A DNA stretch of 64,000 nt from Planctomycetota bacterium (GCA_015654675.1 JAATGM010000006.1:62001-126000), one strand, 5' to 3'. Counted from the first letter of the stretch, positions 8,637 to 17,000 are shown. Program-made: numbers and translations. Notes: generated by a model not told the origin, from the letters alone.

Positions 8637-8786
8637 TTTTTCCTCGCGGTGAAATGTTCGGACATTCGAGCGTTGGGGCCGCCGAAAGTTGCGTGGGGCG
8701 GTTGAATTGAGTGGGCGCGCGGGGTGCATCACTTCGGATTCTCACAGGCGCGCGGCGTTCTCGGGCGCGCGAAATGGATGCGGCGC

Positions 8787-8806
8787 GATCGATTTAGAGA
8801 TCGATC
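8787..8806. repeat. Inverted repeat upstream of sigma-54 activator
   Basis: GATCGAT (8787-8793) and ATCGATC (8800-8806) form perfect 7-base arms around a 6-base spacer. It lies 52 bases before the activator start in a 221-base gap with no gene. It could be an operator for autoregulation. Nothing else supports that. Confidence 0.3.
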
Positions 8807-8857
8807 AGACACGCGCGTCGGATATAACCGCTTCCAGCCAGGCACTCGAGCAGCGCG

Positions 8858-10348
8858 ATGAGTCATATCCTGATCGTCGATGATGCGGCAAACATCGAAG
8901 CGTGTTATCGCCGGCTGTTCCCGGATCATCCACACTGGCTCTCATTTGTTTCGTCGCCTGAACAGGCGGTTGAGTGGTTTGCGGAGCGGCGGCCCGATCT
9001 GGCCATCGTCAACGTGCCGTTTGCCAGCGGCGCCGGTCTGGAGCTTTTTGATCAGCTTCGGGCAATCGACGCGACCATCCCGGTGATCATCACGACCGCG
9101 GCGAGCACGAGTCTGGCAGCGATTGAAGCAACCAAGCGCGGGGCATTTGATTACTTCGTCAAGCCGCTGTCGGAAGTCGACTTTCGGGCGATTGTCGAGC
9201 GGGCGTTGGAGGTGCGGCGGCTCATGACCGAGCCGGTTGACCTCGGCGAGCCGGATGAGTTGAACGAGACCGACGCGCTGGTGGGGCACTCGCCGGCCAT
9301 GCAGGAGGTTTACAAAGCGATCGGGCGCGTGGCCCAGACGCATGTGACGGTGCTGATCGAGGGCGAGACGGGGACGGGGAAAGAGCTGGTCGCGCGGGCG
9401 ATCTATCAGCACAGCCAGCGAGCGGCTCAGCCGTTCATGGCGATCAATTGCGCGGCGATTCCGGAGACGCTGCTCGAGAGCGAGATGTTCGGGCATGAGA
9501 AGGGGGCGTTCAGCGGGGCCGATCGGCGGCGGATCGGGAAGTTTGAGCAGTGCTCGGGCGGCACGCTTTTTCTGGATGAGATTTCGGAGATGTCGCCCGC
9601 GCTGCAGGCAAAGATGCTGCGCGTGTTGCAGGAGCGGCAGGTGCAGCGCGTGGGCGGAAATGAGACGATTCCGGTCGATGTGCGCGTCATTGCGGCGACG
9701 AACCGCGATTTGCGCGGCGCGGCGACAGAGGCGCGCTTTCGCGCCGACCTTTATTACCGGCTGAACGTGTTCAACATCGCGCTGCCGGCGCTGCGGCGTC
9801 GGCGCGAGGATTTTGCGCCGCTCGTGAATTACATATTGCGGCGGCTTTCGCGCGAGCTGTTGCAGCCGGTGCGATATGTCGCGCCGCGCATGCTGGAGCT
9901 TCTGCTGGGGTATTCGTGGCCGGGAAACGTTCGCGAACTGCAGAGCGTTTTGAAGCAGGCGATGATTCAGGCCGGGGGGCCGGTGCTGACGGTAGAGCAT
10001 TTGCCGGCGCACTTGCGCGAGGCGGGCGTGCCGCGGGATGGCGAGCCGGCCGACTGTGCGGCGTGGGTGGATCGTCAATGGGCGTCGGATCGGCCGGAGC
10101 TCTATGAAAAGGCGCTGGCGCGAATGGAACATGGTTTGATTTCCGCGGTGCTGCGAAGGGCAGGGGGAAACCAGTCATCGGCGGCGCGGGCGCTGGGAAT
10201 CACGCGCGGTAGCTTGCGATTCAAAATGCGGGCGCTGGGCGTGTCGGTCGGCGATGCCGAGGAATCGGCAAGCGGCGGGCGGGTCGTCGGGGAACTTCCG
10301 GCGGCCTTGCCGGGTCGGGAAGTTTCGCCTTATCATCACCGGTCCTGA
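8858..10348 (+). CDS. NtrC-family sigma-54 activator with degenerate receiver
   Basis: The 496-residue protein has three parts. Residues 1-120 form a receiver domain with VDD near the N-terminus and the conserved Lys102 (FVKPL). The phospho-acceptor position reads DLAIVNV, with Asn52 where Asp is expected. Residues 140-380 are an AAA+ sigma-54 domain: Walker A GETGTGKE (169-176), GAFSGA (216-221, normally GAFTGA) and Walker B GGTLFLDE (234-241). The C-terminus is a Fis-type HTH (NQSSAARALGITRGSLRFKM). Because the receiver cannot be phosphorylated in the standard way, activity may depend on protein level, partner binding or ligand. It follows the transporter genes on the same strand, and a sigma-54 promoter lies at the head of that block, so it is the likely regulator. 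Confidence 0.9.
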   Translation: MSHILIVDDAANIEACYRRLFPDHPHWLSFVSSPEQAVEWFAERRPDLAIVNVPFASGAGLELFDQLRAIDATIPVIITTAASTSLAAIEATKRGAFDYFVKPLSEVDFRAIVERALEVRRLMTEPVDLGEPDELNETDALVGHSPAMQEVYKAIGRVAQTHVTVLIEGETGTGKELVARAIYQHSQRAAQPFMAINCAAIPETLLESEMFGHEKGAFSGADRRRIGKFEQCSGGTLFLDEISEMSPALQAKMLRVLQERQVQRVGGNETIPVDVRVIAATNRDLRGAATEARFRADLYYRLNVFNIALPALRRRREDFAPLVNYILRRLSRELLQPVRYVAPRMLELLLGYSWPGNVRELQSVLKQAMIQAGGPVLTVEHLPAHLREAGVPRDGEPADCAAWVDRQWASDRPELYEKALARMEHGLISAVLRRAGGNQSSAARALGITRGSLRFKMRALGVSVGDAEESASGGRVVGELPAALPGREVSPYHHRS

Positions 10349-10377
10349 TTGGCCTTGGCGCGAGCTGGGGCCGTCGT

Positions 10378-10467
10378 GGAGAGGTGGCTGAGTGGCTTAA
10401 AGCAACGGTTTGCTAAACCGTCGTACGCCCAAAAGGTGTACCGGGGGTTCGAATCCCCCCCTCTCCG
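10378..10467 (+). tRNA. tRNA-Ser(GCT)
   Basis: A full cloverleaf can be drawn. The acceptor stem GGAGAGG (10378-10384) pairs with CCTCTCC (10460-10466), with discriminator G at 10467. The anticodon stem ACGGT/ACCGT encloses TTGCTAA with anticodon GCT at 10412-10414. A long variable arm typical of serine tRNAs and a GGGGGTTCGAATCCCCC T-arm follow. The 3' CCA is not encoded. Confidence 0.97.
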
Positions 10468-10474
10468 GTTCATT

Positions 10475-11896
10475 TCAACAGGTCGAGCGCACGCGCTTCC
10501 AACCTTTTCCTTGTCGGCGGCTGGTCCGCAACGCGCACATCAGAAATAAAGCCATCGGGGCCATGGCTGAGACACCGCCGCCGCAGAGGCCGCATGGCTT
10601 GGAAATGGGCATGTCGCCGGGGTCGGGGTTGGGTTGGGTCGGCGTGCAGTCTTGCACGGTGAGCGTTGCGCTAATGGAGGTTTGCGCGCTACCGCAATCG
10701 CTGTTGACGATGCAGCGGTACTGGTGGCCGTCGTCGGCGAGCGCGAGCGCGTCGGTTGTGTAAGAATTCGTTGTGCCGCCGATGCCGGAGGTCACGTCGT
10801 TAAAGGTCGCTCCGCCGTCTGTGCTCGCCTGCCACTGATAGGTGAGACTGCTGCCCGTCGCGCTGATGGTGAGTTTGGCTGTCTCGCCAACGCAATGAGT
10901 GGACGGCTGTGGCTGCGCGTCGATCGAATTGCCGGCGGAGAATTCCCACGTCTCGTCGAAGTTGCCGAGGCCGCCGAATATCACGGTGACGCGGCGCGAA
11001 CTATCGAAACACATGCCGATGCCATCGCGGCCGGTCGGCGCGGTTGAAGGGTTGGCGACAATCCAGTCGTTGCCGTTCCATTCCCAGGTGTCGTTCGGAA
11101 GCACGAAGCCAGGTGCGACGCCGCCGAAGCAGATGGTTACGCCGGCCGAGCTGTCGAAGGCGAGTCCGTGATCGCGGCGGACGCCAGGGTGTTGGGCCGG
11201 GGTTTGCTGAGTCCAGTTGGTTCCGTCCCATTCCCAGGTCTCGTCGTTGGTCTGGTTGTTGGCCTGTCCGCCGAAAAGCACCGTGACGCCGCGGGCGGAG
11301 TCGTAGGCCATCGCGTGGCCGTTGCGCGGGTCGGGGGAGTCGGTCGGCGAGCGCTGGGTCCAGTCGCTGCCGTTCCACTCCCATGTGTCATCAAGAACGT
11401 TGGACCCGGACTGGAAGCCGCCGAAGAGCACAGTCACGCCGCGGGCCGAGTCGTAGGCCATCGCGTGGAAGAAGCGGCCGGGGGGTGATGTGGCTGGCGT
11501 GCGCTGCGTCCAGTTGGTTCCGTCCCATTCCCACGTTTCGTTGGAATCGTATGCGCCCGTGTTTGGGTCGAAGGCGCTGCCGCCGAACATGACGGTGACG
11601 TGGCGGGCCGAGTCGTAGGCCAGGGCGGTTGCGAGTCGGCGAAGCGGCGAGTTCGCCGGCGATCGCTGCGTCCAGTCCGCGCCGTTCCATTCCCAGGTCT
11701 CGTTGTTGGGTGCGCCGTTGGGGCCTCCAAAGAGAACGCTGACGCCGCGGGCGCTGTCAAAAGCCATCGAGCGGAGAGATCCGCCGGCGGGCTTCGACGT
11801 CGGCGTCCGTTGCGTCCAAGTGCCGCAATCGGCGTACGCGAGGGAGGACGCGAGGAGTGATGGCACGAGGCAGATGTACCTGAGATATGGGTTCAT
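10475..11896 (-). CDS. Secreted Kelch-repeat protein with Ig-like domain and Cys-containing C-tail
   Basis: The ATG at 11896 has AAAGGA upstream and opens a signal peptide (YLRYICLVPSLLASSLAYAD). An ATG 42 bases further upstream lacks both. The 473-residue product has six Kelch-like repeats of about 50 residues, each with an FGG strand and an ETWEWDGTNWTQRTPA-like strand, enough for a beta-propeller. An Ig-like domain follows (AKLTISATGSSLTYQWQAST). The end reads CGLCGGGVSAMAPMALFLMC followed by basic residues. This is a Cys-Gly motif, hydrophobic helix and RR tail that resembles a surface-sorting signal of the MYXO/PEP-CTERM kind but without PEP. The 3' end lies 7 bases from the convergent tRNA. 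Binding partners are unknown. Confidence 0.75.
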   Translation of the reverse strand: MNPYLRYICLVPSLLASSLAYADCGTWTQRTPTSKPAGGSLRSMAFDSARGVSVLFGGPNGAPNNETWEWNGADWTQRSPANSPLRRLATALAYDSARHVTVMFGGSAFDPNTGAYDSNETWEWDGTNWTQRTPATSPPGRFFHAMAYDSARGVTVLFGGFQSGSNVLDDTWEWNGSDWTQRSPTDSPDPRNGHAMAYDSARGVTVLFGGQANNQTNDETWEWDGTNWTQQTPAQHPGVRRDHGLAFDSSAGVTICFGGVAPGFVLPNDTWEWNGNDWIVANPSTAPTGRDGIGMCFDSSRRVTVIFGGLGNFDETWEFSAGNSIDAQPQPSTHCVGETAKLTISATGSSLTYQWQASTDGGATFNDVTSGIGGTTNSYTTDALALADDGHQYRCIVNSDCGSAQTSISATLTVQDCTPTQPNPDPGDMPISKPCGLCGGGVSAMAPMALFLMCALRTSRRQGKGWKRVRSTC

Positions 11897-12088
11897 CGAC
11901 GCATTCCTTTCGCGGGCGGCCTGTTTCAACCGCGCCATCGGTATTCACCGAATGAGAATGCGCATACGACGGTCTTAACCGGTCAAAAATCCGGCTTTCC
12001 CGCGGAAATACTAATGTGAGGGGGTGATCCGGCCGCGTCGGCCGCCCGGATTCGCAGTGCTGAGTGGCGAATTCTGGGTAGTCGCTGG

Positions 12089-13039
12089 TTAGGGCACCAG
12101 CAGACGCGTGACGAGTGCCGGGGCATCGGCAATGTTGATGACCGTGTCCTGGTTGACGTCGGCGTTTTGGATGTTGCAGCCGGGATAAATGGTTGGGAAG
12201 CCGGCCGGGTTGAGCAGCGCGACGACGAAGGCCTGGATGTCGCGTCCGTCACGGAGTCCGTCGCAGTTCACATCGCCTGGGTTGGTGGGGACGGCGACGT
12301 GCAAATAGAAATGCTGCTCGTCGTAGAAAGCGAGGAAATCAGTATCGAGTCCCTCGGCCGAGATTTCGACATCGTACCAGCCCGCTTGAACGCCGGCCGG
12401 CACAGTGACGGTGGCCTGCAGCGATGTCGGCCCGATCCATTCATGTCCGTAGGTGTCACCGCTGGTGTAGTACTGCTCGTCGATGTGCGCGTCGATCTCG
12501 GGGACGCCGCCGCCTTCCATGAATGAAGTATCAGTCTGGCGCGTCCAGCCGGTCTGATCGGCCGGAATTGGCGATGGGTTGGAGGTCGGGTCGCCCTGCA
12601 CGCGCGAGCCGACGAGCGTGAGCTGGTCGTTTTGCCAGGTCATCTTGTCGGCGTTTCCGTTCTGGTAGTCCGGGTCGGTGGTGTAGATGCGTTTGAGGCC
12701 GAGCGCCCAGCGATCGGGCGTGAACGGCTCCGCGTAGAGCGTCGTGTCCTTGATGTTCAGGGTCATGTTGAACGTTCCGCCGGGTGCGGCGGTGTACGTC
12801 GGCAGCGGGCCTTCGCCGCGATCAGGATCGCCGAACTGGCCTGGCGGAATCGTCGATTGTTGCGCGGAGAAGACGTCCAGCACTGCGTCGGGCGTTGCGC
12901 GTCCGTCAAGAAATCCGCCGGTGTGGCAGTAGGCGCACTCCTGGCCAAAGAAGCCGCTTGGCCGGGCGAGAGCGGTGGAGGCGACAGCGGAAAATGTGAA
13001 AATGGCAAATGCCGCAAGCAGGCAACCGCGCGAGTTCAT
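12089..13039 (-). CDS. Secreted one-heme (CxxCH) protein with dockerin repeats
   Basis: The ATG at 13039 has AGGGG upstream and gives a clean signal peptide. An ATG five codons earlier lies inside the ribosome-binding region. The 316-residue protein carries one c-type heme motif, ECAYCHTGGF, at about residues 34-43. The middle is beta-rich (TFNMTLNIKDTTLY, ATVTVPAGVQAGWYDVEISA). The C-terminus has two dockerin-type calcium repeats (GDVNCDGLRDGRDIQAFV and ADVNQDTVINIADAPALV). A heme site plus dockerin suggests a surface redox or electron-handling protein attached or organised extracellularly, but the partner is unknown. It lies upstream of the Kelch gene on the same strand with a 192-base gap. 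Confidence 0.75.
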   Translation of the reverse strand: MNSRGCLLAAFAIFTFSAVASTALARPSGFFGQECAYCHTGGFLDGRATPDAVLDVFSAQQSTIPPGQFGDPDRGEGPLPTYTAAPGGTFNMTLNIKDTTLYAEPFTPDRWALGLKRIYTTDPDYQNGNADKMTWQNDQLTLVGSRVQGDPTSNPSPIPADQTGWTRQTDTSFMEGGGVPEIDAHIDEQYYTSGDTYGHEWIGPTSLQATVTVPAGVQAGWYDVEISAEGLDTDFLAFYDEQHFYLHVAVPTNPGDVNCDGLRDGRDIQAFVVALLNPAGFPTIYPGCNIQNADVNQDTVINIADAPALVTRLLVP

Positions 13040-13235
13040 CGAAAACCCCTGCATTTAATCTGGAACCGTACCCCCAACAATGCTTAGTGATGATAGCGTC
13101 AGCGAGGGCTTGAACTCAAGCCCATTTTGCGGAGGGCATTTTTCCCGGAACTCGTGGTTGGCGAACTGTGCGATATCATGCAGTTGCGACGCGAGACCCA
13201 ATCAGGGCCGATTGCGTCGCGATGGAGTCCGGTCG

Positions 13236-13451
13236 ATGCTCAGCGCTCGAAACCAGTTTGCGGGGACGGTTGTGTCGGTTAAATCCGGCGCAGTGATGTG
13301 CGAAGTCGTGATCGATATCGGCGGGGGGCACCGCATTGTTTCGCTGATCAGCGCGTCCTCGGCCAAGCGGCTCAAATTACGGAAAGGCCGGCCGGCGACC
13401 GCGATTATTAAGGCAACCGAAGTCATCATTTCATCTGACGGGGCGAGCTGA
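13236..13451 (+). CDS. Molbindin-like Mop/TOBE domain protein
   Basis: The 71-residue product from ATG 13236 (GGAG about eight bases upstream) is a single Mop domain: SARNQFAGTVVSVKSGAVMC, then VVIDIGGGHRIVSLISASSA, KRLKLRKGRPATAIIKATEV and IISSD. This fold binds molybdate or tungstate as an oligomer. A longer frame from 13080 adds a low-quality N-terminus and is not preferred. It lies three bases before a ModE-type HTH gene, so the pair reproduces E. coli ModE as two separate proteins. No molybdate transporter is next to it. Confidence 0.8.
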   Translation: MLSARNQFAGTVVSVKSGAVMCEVVIDIGGGHRIVSLISASSAKRLKLRKGRPATAIIKATEVIISSDGAS

Positions 13452-13454
13452 TTC

Positions 13455-13832
13455 ATGCCGCGGCGAGCGTCGCGGAGTGTGCGTGTTCCACGGCTGCGGG
13501 CCCGGATTTGGGCCGAGACAGACGGCGTCGTCGCGATCAATGAGGCGGGGGCCGATCTGCTCGATCAGATTTCGGCAACGGGTTCGCTCTCGGAAGCGGC
13601 GCGGCGGCTTGGGTTTGGTTATCGGCGGGCGTGGCTGCTCGTGGACGCGATGAATCGGCGGTGGTCGGGCCCGCTGGTCTCGACCGCGACGGGCGGACGG
13701 CGGGGCGGGGGATCGCGATTGACGGAATTGGGGCAGCGCGTTCTGCGCGCATTTCGAGACATACAATTGGAGACCGAGGCCGTGCTGGATCGCGAGAATT
13801 CGGCATTTGTGCGGGCCACGCGCGGCGATTGA
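13455..13832 (+). CDS. ModE-type winged-helix regulator without ligand domain
   Basis: The 125-residue protein is the N-terminal domain of ModE: LLDQISATGSLSEAARRLGF, then YRRAWLLVDAMNRRW, GGRRGGGSRLTELGQRVL and a terminal helix. This matches the LysR-like winged helix that binds molybdate-responsive operators. The C-terminal Mop domains of full-length ModE are missing. They are supplied by the gene three bases upstream, so DNA binding and molybdate sensing are probably split between two polypeptides, or the HTH protein responds to something else. The stop codon overlaps the -35 element of the next gene's promoter. Confidence 0.85.
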   Translation: MPRRASRSVRVPRLRARIWAETDGVVAINEAGADLLDQISATGSLSEAARRLGFGYRRAWLLVDAMNRRWSGPLVSTATGGRRGGGSRLTELGQRVLRAFRDIQLETEAVLDRENSAFVRATRGD

Positions 13833-13857
13833 AGCGTTATTCCCTCGGCGATATAAT
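13829..13857 (+). promoter_or_regulatory. Sigma-70 promoter for PEP-CTERM gene
   Basis: TTGAAG (13829-13834) and TATAAT (13852-13857) are separated by 17 bases. The start codon of the downstream gene is at 13910, with a strong GGAGGAG site. Confidence 0.7.
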
Positions 13858-13909
13858 GGGGTCCATTCGGGGAACGGGTATCACGCTGACGTGACGGAGG
13901 AGGAGAAGC

Positions 13910-14674
13910 ATGTCTTGTTTTACTAAGGCGAGCGGGATTGCGGCCTGGGGCGTCGCCTGTGCGATTTCGGCGAGCGTTGCGACGGCGGCCACCACTGCCA
14001 GCATGAATCCGACTGCGGATGCATTTGTGGCGGCCTCGAATCCGGGCAACAACTATGGCGCGGCCGGGGCGCTTTCAGCCGCGGCGGCGGGGCTCGCGAG
14101 TGGTGAATTCCAGTCCGTGATGCGGTTCGATACGTCGATCGCAAAAACAACGTTCGACACTCAGTATGGCGCGGGTAACTGGACGGTCCAGTCGGTGAAT
14201 TTGCGGCTGACGGCCGCCGCCCCGAACAATGCGATCTACAACGCGTCGGCCGCGGGAACTTTCGCGGCGAGCTGGATGCAGAACGATACGTGGGTCGAAG
14301 GAACCGGCACGCCGATGGCCCCAACGACAACGGGAATTACTTTCAACACGCTGCCGTCGTTTCTCGGGCCGAACGATGCCCCGCTCGGCAGCTTCGCCTT
14401 CGCCGGCGGCACAAGCGGCTCGGCGAACTATTCGCTGGGTCTGCCCGTGAACTTCGTGAACGACCTGCTCGCCGGGAATCTCGTCAGCATGCGCCTGCTC
14501 GCGGCCGATTCGTCGGTCAGCTATCTATTCAATTCGCGAAACTTCGGAACAGCATCGAGCCGGCCCGAGTTGTCGATCACGGTAGTTCCTGAGCCGACTT
14601 GCATTTCGCTGTGCGCGATGGGCTTGCTGTTGGGGCGGCGCCGCGTTCGAGGTCCGGGCCAGCCCCAGCGATAG
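13910..14674 (+). CDS. DNRLRE-like PEP-CTERM secreted protein
   Basis: A strong GGAGGAG site precedes the ATG. The 254-residue protein has a signal peptide (residues 1-27), then a domain resembling the DNRLRE family. Its signs are ADAFVAASNPGNNYG near the N-terminus, MRFDTS, SVNLRLTAAAPNNA and a final LFNSRNFGTASSRPELSITV strand. Such domains form beta-sandwiches on secreted proteins and are often joined to other modules. The C-terminus is VVPEPTCISLCAMGLLLGRR, a PEP-CTERM sorting tail. It has its own sigma-70 promoter and no obvious operon partner. Confidence 0.85.
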   Translation: MSCFTKASGIAAWGVACAISASVATAATTASMNPTADAFVAASNPGNNYGAAGALSAAAAGLASGEFQSVMRFDTSIAKTTFDTQYGAGNWTVQSVNLRLTAAAPNNAIYNASAAGTFAASWMQNDTWVEGTGTPMAPTTTGITFNTLPSFLGPNDAPLGSFAFAGGTSGSANYSLGLPVNFVNDLLAGNLVSMRLLAADSSVSYLFNSRNFGTASSRPELSITVVPEPTCISLCAMGLLLGRRRVRGPGQPQR

Positions 14675-15204
14675 CGCGCCGCATTGAAATGAATAGGCGG
14701 CCAGCGCCGCTCTTGGCGTTGCGCCCTGCAGCGCGGTGCCTTCCGGTTCGTTCATTTTTGCTGGAACGACTCAGGGGAGGACCGGGCATGTGCACTCTCA
14801 ATTCGGTGAAATTCCAGTTTGGTTTGTCCATCGCACTCGTCGGATCGCGCTTCGCGAAGTCGAGTGGGTAATGCAACTGGTCCTGGCGCGGAGGCACTTC
14901 GGCGAATTGCTTTGCTCGGGCGTTTGATGAGGTTTGCGACGATCTCGTGTTTGGCGATTTTTTCTAGGCGATGCAAATGGCGAGCCGGTCAACAGGATTG
15001 CCCGGTGGGACGGCGTTCAAGCATCTGCACTGGGTGAGGGCGTGTCCGGGATGGGTGTCCATGCGTAGTTTCTCTATCAGGGCGCCCTGTTCATTGGCGG
15101 GTCGATCGAGGTGGTTGGCACAGGATGGCCATGAGCCAATCGGTAGCAGCAGGGCATGAACGGCCCTAACTCACATTCACGCATTACGAGATATATCACC
15201 GCAT
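14675..15204. other. Intergenic region, no gene seen
   Basis: Short open frames occur in this 530-base stretch on both strands. None has a ribosome-binding site, a recognisable domain or consistent third-position GC, and I found no terminator or RNA gene. Confidence 0.5.
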
Positions 15205-15882
15205 CTACTTTTGTTTCGTCGCCGCGTCCGGCATGTGCCCGGTCGTCGTTCCATCTTGCGAACTGGTTGCGACTTCCCCATTTCCATTATGACCTCGCAT
15301 CCAAGCAAGAGGTTGAGCAGCGGAGGCCACGCTGACAGCTGCGTTTCTTTTCGCGGCTGAGATGACGACTTCGGCATCTCCATCGGCCCGTACGGTCAGA
15401 GATCCACGACCGGAGATGGCACTTAATCCAACACTACCCCCACTTGGATCGCGAATAGTGAATGCGACTCCGTCTTCGTCCATGCTTAGAGAGAGAACGC
15501 GCTCGTTTTTCTTGGAAAATGCAACGACGCTCAATCCATCGTGCGTCATGCTGACATCAAGGCGCTTGGTTCCGTCGACGCCGAAGAACGATAAGCCGGG
15601 GCCAAAGGAATCTTGTGGTGTTTTGGGTGGGGTGACGTCGCCGACAAGTCGAATGCGAACTGCTCCGGTCCTATCGATCAACTCGAGACTATGTGCGGTT
15701 ATCCGCTCGAAGACGGCATCATTGGGGCGCGGAGTTGATGCGCGCTGCTGCGCGTACGCGCCAAGTGCCGCGCAACAAAGGCCGACAATCGCGCAAACGA
15801 AGAAGACACGCGATCGCGAAGGATATCGACGCACGCGTGAGATCGAAACAGCAGAGGCGATTTGCGATGCATCAGGGGCCAT
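15205..15882 (-). CDS. Signal-anchored beta-repeat hypothetical protein
   Basis: The ATG at 15882 has a perfect AAGGAG seven bases upstream. The 225-residue protein has a membrane anchor or signal at about residues 25-45 (SRVFFVCAIVGLCCAALGAY). It then has short beta repeats of the form 'xLxLxDxxGxxRxxL': SLELIDRTGAVRIRLVGDV, LSFFGVDGTKRLDVSM, VLSLSMDEDGVAFTIRDPSG. Similar repeats occur in many planctomycete and delta-proteobacterial exported proteins of unknown role. GC content is lower than in the neighbouring genes. It stands alone between two gaps. No function can be assigned. Confidence 0.65.
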   Translation of the reverse strand: MAPDASQIASAVSISRVRRYPSRSRVFFVCAIVGLCCAALGAYAQQRASTPRPNDAVFERITAHSLELIDRTGAVRIRLVGDVTPPKTPQDSFGPGLSFFGVDGTKRLDVSMTHDGLSVVAFSKKNERVLSLSMDEDGVAFTIRDPSGGSVGLSAISGRGSLTVRADGDAEVVISAAKRNAAVSVASAAQPLAWMRGHNGNGEVATSSQDGTTTGHMPDAATKQK

Positions 15883-16140
15883 TGGCGTACTCCTTGAGTT
15901 CAAGCCCTACATTCAAGGGCGAGCGGGGAAAACAAACTTGAGTAAACGCGGACAAGGAAGACCGCGATCTCGGCTCGTCGTTGAAAGGCAGATTGTAAGT
16001 CCGACTAACGTGGTACGCGCCGCGTCCAGACGCGCCTGCTGAAGCGGTCATCGCGAAACCTGGGGGGGCTAGGAATTGAGTGGCGGCCTGCGAACTGAAT
16101 ATTGGAAGTTCAATTTGCGCGGGCGGCCTTGAGGCTGTCA

Positions 16141-16182
16141 AAACAAAAAAAGCGGCGAATTCGGAGGGACCGAATTCGCCGC
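16141..16182 (-). terminator. Rho-independent terminator of the OBAP gene
   Basis: Perfect 13-base arms GCGGCGAATTCGG (16152-16164) and its complement (16170-16182) enclose a 5-base loop. On the minus strand the stem is followed by a T-run with one G (16141-16151). It lies 33 bases past the stop codon of the DUF1264 gene. Confidence 0.9.
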
Positions 16183-16214
16183 TCTTGTGTTTCGTGGTAG
16201 TGACTGACGGAGGT

Positions 16215-16961
16215 TTACTTGCCCGCCTTCGGCGTCGTTGGCTGACCGGGGGCCCACATCATTCCCAGGTCGCTCATCGACTTGGGCGGGGGGACGTTGG
16301 GGACGGTGTAACCCCAGGCAGCGCGGCGATCGCGAATCTGCTGGGTATTGATGTTGAACTGTGCGTCGCGGGTTGCGACCAACTTGGGATCGATCTCGCC
16401 GTCCTGGTTGGCGGACCACATCAGCAGCGGCTCGCCCATCGGGACGTTGGTGGTGGGATCGGGCCAGGTGTGGAAGGTCTTGCCCCAGGTGGTGATGAGG
16501 CCGGGGAACATGCCGTCGCCCATGTTCGGGGCGTCGGGCGCGACGAGCTGGCCGGAGAGGATTTCGTAGGCGTGCGGGTGCCAGAACTTCTTCTCGTCGG
16601 CCGGGAGCGACTTGTAGATTTCATCGCTGATGATGTACTCGGTGCCGAGGAGCTTGGCGTTCGGGCCGTTCGAATCGTAGACGACGCACTGGTGGACGTC
16701 CTTGCCGGCCGGCGAGCAGTAGTGGTGGGCTTCGATCTGAAACTTGGGGTTGTTTTTCGCGACGTGGAAAGCGCACAGGTAAAGGTGGATTTTCTTGAGC
16801 GGCTCGGTGTGGCCGCCATCCATCGCGGCTGCGCCGTGGTCGGCGTGCTCACCCGCGGCGTAGGTGTTTCGCATGACGGACAGCCCGATGGCGGCTGCGG
16901 CGACGCCGATGATACAACCCACCATCCCGACGGAAGCGGTTCCCAATGATTTGCGCGACAT
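16215..16961 (-). CDS. OBAP (DUF1264) family exported protein
   Basis: The 248-residue protein has an N-terminal signal anchor (MVGCIIGVAAAAIGLSVM) and a His-rich linker. It then has the full DUF1264/oil-body-associated-protein core: HLYLCAFHVAKNNPKFQIEA, HHYC, DVHQCVVYDSN, LLGTEYIIS, HPHAYEILSGQLV, TWGKTFHTWPDP and LLMWSANQDGEI. The family is known from plant seed oil bodies and is scattered in bacteria and fungi. Its chemistry is unknown, but the many conserved His and Cys suggest metal or heme binding. GAGGGA precedes the start. A strong terminator follows. The prolyl oligopeptidase gene is 70 bases upstream, with a hairpin between. Confidence 0.85.
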   Translation of the reverse strand: MSRKSLGTASVGMVGCIIGVAAAAIGLSVMRNTYAAGEHADHGAAAMDGGHTEPLKKIHLYLCAFHVAKNNPKFQIEAHHYCSPAGKDVHQCVVYDSNGPNAKLLGTEYIISDEIYKSLPADEKKFWHPHAYEILSGQLVAPDAPNMGDGMFPGLITTWGKTFHTWPDPTTNVPMGEPLLMWSANQDGEIDPKLVATRDAQFNINTQQIRDRRAAWGYTVPNVPPPKSMSDLGMMWAPGQPTTPKAGK

Positions 16962-17000
16962 TCAGATTCCCTCTCTATTTCGATTCTGGCGCGTTGGCGG

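Noticed and set aside
8942-10132. 396-residue open frame on the minus strand
   Set aside because: Antisense to the sigma-54 activator. Composition is Arg/His/Gln-rich, as expected for a shadow frame.
10349-10549. 66-residue open frame across the tRNA
   Set aside because: It runs through the tRNA-Ser gene and has no protein features.
10475-11896. DNA repeats of about 150 bases, first considered as a CRISPR or satellite
   Set aside because: They are the coding copies of the Kelch repeat, with no constant-length spacers.
15109-15130. TTGGCACAGGATGGCC as a sigma-54 site
   Set aside because: The -24 half fits but the -12 TTGC is missing and no gene follows on that strand.
14599-15159. Several 60-100 codon open frames
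   Set aside because: No ribosome-binding site, no recognisable domain, and mutual overlap on both strands.
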